Made by a program: the position numbers and the translations under genes. Below the pieces are notes generated by a model that saw only the letters and a program-made list of their open reading frames with translations, was not told the DNA's origin and searched no databases. Positions 7,192-9,861 of a DNA stretch of 9,861 bases are shown here, in pieces. The DNA is from Flemingiibacterium sp045634345 (lineage in GTDB: Bacteria > Bacillota > Clostridia > Oscillospirales > CAG-272). The stretch covers positions 1 to 9,861 of the forward strand of contig JAZRAB010000160.1 of NCBI GenBank assembly GCA_045634345.1, written 5' to 3'. Each line of letters opens with the position of its first letter. The stretch's first letter is position 1.

Positions 7192-7815
7192 TTACTCCTC
7201 AGTAGGCTCCGTTTCTTCATGCTCTGTATCAGCTTCCGCCTTAGCTTCGGTATCAACCTCCACACCTTCAGCTGTTCCGAGCACATCGGTCTTCAAATCC
7301 GGAATAGCAAACAGCTCTATCGGCGGAAGCTCGTCAAGCGATGTAATACCAAATATTCGCAGGAAATTATCGGTGGTCCGGTAAAGTGACGGTCTTCCGG
7401 GAGCATCAAGTCTTCCGCAAACCTCAATAAGCCCCTTATCCGTAAGATTATTGACCGAGTAGCTTGAGTCTATGCCGCGCACGGAATCGATATAAGAACG
7501 TGTGACCGGCTGATGGTAAGCAACAATGGCAAGTGTCTCCATAGAACTGCGCGACAGATTGCCACCGGAACGCACACCGAGCGCCGTTCGTATCTTATCT
7601 ATATGTTCTTCCTTCGTGCAAAGCTGACAGGAATCTTTATACATAACAAGCTGTATTCCGCGCTCATTTGCATGATCGGAATAATCGTTTGCCATTTCGG
7701 TAAGTATCTCTTTGACCTCGCTGGTCATACACTCGGCGGCTTCGGCAAGCACCTCGTATGTAAGCGGATGCCCCGCCGCAAAAAGCACTGCCTCAAGTAT
7801 AGGCTTCGCTGACAT
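7192..7815 (-). CDS. scpB: Segregation and condensation protein B (ScpB)
   Basis: ScpB dimer subunit that binds the ScpA middle region in the SMC complex. Two winged-helix domains are evident: the first from ILEAVLFAAG (6-15) to about residue 80, the second holding the signature LSRSSMETLAIVAYHQPVTR (87-106), GLIEVCGR (128-135) and the PGRPSLYRTT segment (139-148). The conserved core ends near LDELP (160-164). After it comes a tail of about 40 residues ending in a strongly acidic, Glu/Thr-rich stretch (about 186-207). A GGGAGGGG ribosome binding site lies 6 bases upstream, within scpA. The overlap with scpA implies coupled translation. Confidence 0.96.
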   Translation of the reverse strand: MSAKPILEAVLFAAGHPLTYEVLAEAAECMTSEVKEILTEMANDYSDHANERGIQLVMYKDSCQLCTKEEHIDKIRTALGVRSGGNLSRSSMETLAIVAYHQPVTRSYIDSVRGIDSSYSVNNLTDKGLIEVCGRLDAPGRPSLYRTTDNFLRIFGITSLDELPPIELFAIPDLKTDVLGTAEGVEVDTEAKAEADTEHEETEPTEE

Positions 7816-8584
7816 TTCGGTCCCCTCCCGTCATTCTTTCATGATTGAGATTAACTCTGAAATCAGTCACCTCTCCGAAATCCGTTTCTTCAACCGGTCG
7901 GAGTGTAACTCTGTTTTTCTTTATAAGCTCGAGTACCGCAAGGAAGGTTGCGATAAGCTCGCTTCTTGTTTTTGCGGTAAGAAGTATAGACGTGTAAAGC
8001 GCCTCTCCGTTTTTGACGAGATACCGTATAACGCCGTATATTTTGCCGCTCACGGGAACTATAGGAGTGCGCAGTATTCGTTCAAACGGACGCTCCGCGC
8101 TCTCGCGGTTGACCGCATCAATCGCGCTCTTATCCATTGCCCGAAGCATAGACAGCATCACTCGTCTGAGCGCTTCCGCCTCCTGCGGCTCAATCTTGCC
8201 AGAATCGGGCTTGACCTCATCGGTATCCTTTATCATGCGTCCCGAATACTGTCCGAACTGCTCGGTAAGATACCCTGCCGCCTGTTTCATGCGCTGATAT
8301 TCGAGAAGCATCGCGGCAAGCTTGGCACGCGGATCCTCTTCCTCATCCTCGGGCTTCGGCAGGAGCATCTTGCTCTTTATAAGCATCAGCTCGCTCGCCA
8401 TAACTATAAATTCCCCGGCGACCTCCATATCCATTTTCTGCATGAGGTCGATATATTCCATATACTGCTCGAAAATGAGCGCAATGGGAATATCGGTTAT
8501 TTGAACTTTATTCTTGTCAATAAGCTTTAAAAGCAGATCGAGCGGTCCCTCGAACGCTTCAAGCTTGTACATAAGGTTTTCCAT
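7793..8584 (-). CDS. scpA: Segregation and condensation protein A (ScpA kleisin)
   Basis: Kleisin subunit of the SMC-ScpA-ScpB condensin, which compacts and separates newly replicated chromosomes. The N-terminal family signature FEGPLDLLL lies at 11-19, followed by the helical SMC-neck-binding region with FIVMASELMLIKSKMLLP near 59-76, an acidic linker (EDEEEDP, near 79-85) and a C-terminal winged-helix region from about 190 (the segment beginning RSELIATFLAVLEL). Length of 263 residues is normal. The start at 8584 has only a modest ribosome binding site (GAG about 6 bases upstream; a better AAAGGA lies further away), and Met5 is a possible alternative. The gene overlaps scpB by 23 bases, as expected for two subunits made together. 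Confidence 0.96.
   Translation of the reverse strand: MENLMYKLEAFEGPLDLLLKLIDKNKVQITDIPIALIFEQYMEYIDLMQKMDMEVAGEFIVMASELMLIKSKMLLPKPEDEEEDPRAKLAAMLLEYQRMKQAAGYLTEQFGQYSGRMIKDTDEVKPDSGKIEPQEAEALRRVMLSMLRAMDKSAIDAVNRESAERPFERILRTPIVPVSGKIYGVIRYLVKNGEALYTSILLTAKTRSELIATFLAVLELIKKNRVTLRPVEETDFGEVTDFRVNLNHERMTGGDRNVSEAYT
7822..7829 (-). promoter_or_regulatory. Ribosome binding site of scpB
   Basis: Purine-rich GGGAGGGG on the minus strand within the end of scpA, 6 bases before the scpB ATG. It fixes the start at 7815 and explains how the overlapping gene is translated. Confidence 0.7.
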
Positions 8585-8608
8585 AGCGTCTCATTTTCCT
8601 TTATTAGA

Positions 8609-9295
8609 TCAGATTATGGGAATAAGCCATGACAATCCGCGATAGATGCCGTTCACCGCCATAATGAGCGGAGCATCTAAAAGTCCGATAAACAGAAGTG
8701 CAATAAGCACTATAGATATAGTCTGCTCGTACTTCATAACTCCAAAATAAAGCTTGTCGGGTAAAAATGCGTACAAAACGCGCGAGCCGTCAAGCGGCGG
8801 CACCGGTAGAAAATTGAACACAGTAAGCGAAATGTTCATCGTGATAAACATGCGCAGAAATCCTATAGCCACAGCATAAAGGTTAAGAGAAAACCCCTCG
8901 CTTATCGGAAGAATACCCTCCATTCCAAGAAAAGCGAGCAACTCAAACAACGCAATTCCGACAAGGGCAAGCAGAAGATTCGACATCGGACCTGCCAATG
9001 CTGAAATCGCCATTCCACGTCTCGGATGCTTGAAGTTACCGACACGTATCGGCACCGGATTCGCCCAACCGAAGCCGAACAAGAGCATACTCACAAATCC
9101 CCACGGATTAAGATGCTTAAGAGGATTGAGCGAAAGCCGCCCAAACTTTGCGGCGGTATCGTCGCCAAGCTTATTCGCTGCCCATCCATGAGCCACCTCG
9201 TGGACAGTAAGCGCAATCAGTACGATAACAAGCCTCTGCAGAAGCTCCATTATTGCGATACCGATATTATCTGCATGAATAAGCGAGTCTATCAT
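8609..9295 (-). CDS. Site-2 protease family (M50) membrane metalloprotease, YwhC-like
   Basis: Intramembrane zinc metalloprotease of the compact group without a PDZ domain, 228 residues. Directly visible: zinc-binding HEVAH at 32-36 inside a hydrophobic segment, the AGPMSN turn at 101-106 and the family motif ending PPLDG at 166-170, whose Asp169 should be the third zinc ligand. Hydrophobic stretches near 16-36, 95-123, 138-163 and 188-222 fit a multi-pass membrane protein. A GGAGG ribosome binding site ends 7 bases before the ATG, inside the upstream engB gene, and the ATGA overlap suggests translational coupling. In many Clostridia a protease of this type lies just before scpA, as here (24-base gap). 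Substrate is unknown: homologues are annotated only as site-2 protease family, and a link to sporulation or segregation is inference from position. Confidence 0.93.
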   Translation of the reverse strand: MIDSLIHADNIGIAIMELLQRLVIVLIALTVHEVAHGWAANKLGDDTAAKFGRLSLNPLKHLNPWGFVSMLLFGFGWANPVPIRVGNFKHPRRGMAISALAGPMSNLLLALVGIALFELLAFLGMEGILPISEGFSLNLYAVAIGFLRMFITMNISLTVFNFLPVPPLDGSRVLYAFLPDKLYFGVMKYEQTISIVLIALLFIGLLDAPLIMAVNGIYRGLSWLIPII

Positions 9296-9861
9296 TTCGC
9301 GTCCTCCATAAGAGCTAAAATAGCACGCATTGCCTCATCCTTGCCCATGCCGTCAAGCGCAGAGAACGGAATTATTTCGCATCCCTCTCTCACAAGCGGA
9401 TTTTCACGAAGCGATTCAAGTGCCGCCTTGCGATTGGTCACGTTCAGCTTGTCCGCTTTCGTGGCGATGATAATGTACGGAATATCCGACTGATTCATAA
9501 AATCAAGCATCATTTCATCATCCGCAGTGGGACCGACCTTGAGGTCAACGAGCTGTGCAACTGCGGTCATCGTCCCTGATGTGAAATAGGAATCGGTAAG
9601 CTTTGACCACTTCGCCTTATCTGCAGGAGCGCGCTTCGCAAATCCGTATCCGGGCAAATCGACTATATAGAATTTTTTATCGACACGGTAAAAGTTAATA
9701 GTTATCGTTTTACCCGGCGAACCCGAAACTCGTGCAAGACTTTTTCTGCCAACGAGCCTATTGAGCAGCGAGCTTTTTCCGACGTTGGAACGTCCGGACA
9801 GTGCTATCTGCGGTAATTTATCAGTCGGGAACTGACTCTGCAGTCCTGCTGTCATGATAAG
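9292..9861 (-). CDS. engB: EngB/YsxC ribosome-biogenesis GTPase (5' end outside window)
   Basis: TRAFAC-class GTPase of the YihA/YsxC/EngB family, which assists assembly of the large (50S) ribosomal subunit in the cytoplasm. Numbering from the first visible Met (9855), the G motifs appear in order: P-loop GRSNVGKSS at 21-29, the G2 threonine region SPGKT at 46-50, G3 DLPGYG at 66-71, G4 TKAD at 132-135 and G5 SA at 165-166. The frame stays open past that Met to the window edge (two further codons, Leu-Ile). Family members normally carry about 10-20 residues of the type 'AEFVxSA' before this point, so the Met at 9855 is probably internal and the true start lies outside. The stop TGA overlaps the ATG of the next gene by 4 bases (ATGA). 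In B. subtilis this gene follows lonA; whether that holds here cannot be seen. The family call is near certain; the 5' boundary is unknown. Confidence 0.96.
   Translation of the reverse strand, partial: LIMTAGLQSQFPTDKLPQIALSGRSNVGKSSLLNRLVGRKSLARVSGSPGKTITINFYRVDKKFYIVDLPGYGFAKRAPADKAKWSKLTDSYFTSGTMTAVAQLVDLKVGPTADDEMMLDFMNQSDIPYIIIATKADKLNVTNRKAALESLRENPLVREGCEIIPFSALDGMGKDEAMRAILALMEDAK
9303..9307 (-). promoter_or_regulatory. Ribosome binding site of the M50 protease gene
   Basis: GGAGG on the minus strand, 7 bases before the ATG at 9295 and within the last codons of engB. It supports this start over any upstream one and gives the protease its own initiation site despite the overlap. Confidence 0.75.

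Noticed and set aside
7712..8530. A 272-codon plus-strand open frame across scpA and the end of scpB
   Set aside because: Antisense to two certain genes; its translation shows no domain or coherent motif, and such shadows arise from codon bias on the coding strand.
1..9861. Recurring word AAGCTTGTC across the window
   Set aside because: On the coding strand most copies are GACAAGCTT, encoding Asp-Lys-Leu within genes; explained by codon choice rather than a repeat family.

Overview
The window is ordinary-looking chromosome from an endospore-forming Firmicute. It is most likely an uncultured Clostridia/Oscillospirales (Ruminococcaceae-type) lineage. The evidence is: gerW (ytfJ) next to its usual DUF2953 partner (ytfI-like); scpA-scpB next to sporulation-type genes; strong AGGAGG-like ribosome binding sites; frequent GTG starts; and a base composition more balanced than AT-rich Clostridium sensu stricto. 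The taxonomic call is inference from gene content; there is no rRNA or marker phylogeny here.

Layout: all twelve genes lie on the minus strand, so transcription runs from high to low coordinates. They are packed with no gap above 67 bases and several 1-23 base overlaps, so the whole window could be one long transcript. In transcription order: engB (GTPase, 5' end off the window); a membrane site-2 protease (M50); scpA and scpB (chromosome segregation); a DUF2953 membrane protein; gerW/ytfJ (sporulation/germination); a D,D-carboxypeptidase with signal peptide; rluB-type rRNA pseudouridine synthase; a small GNAT-like protein; a CapA-family lipoprotein; an AEC-family permease; and a type IA topoisomerase (topB-like) whose 3' end is off the window at base 1. 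I confirmed by hand that the topoisomerase frame is open from its ATG at 1373 to base 1.

Functional blocks: (i) 9861-7192 holds housekeeping genes for ribosome assembly, membrane proteolysis and SMC-ScpAB condensin. (ii) 7162-4083 is a sporulation, cell-wall and ribosome block. Its skeleton (scpA, scpB, dac, rluB) matches the Bacillus subtilis scpA-scpB-ypuI-dacB-spmA-spmB-rluB region, but the ytfI/ytfJ pair sits inside it and spmA/spmB are absent between dac and rluB. (iii) 4073-1 is a looser tail of accessory functions joined by 17-base gaps and a 4-base overlap.

I found no RNA genes, insertion sequences, CRISPR arrays, convincing promoters or rho-independent terminators. I see no clear novel defence or mobile system. 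The best leads are the rearranged sporulation operon, the divergent topoisomerase motifs and a basic-linker/acidic-tail pairing of DUF2953 and GerW.
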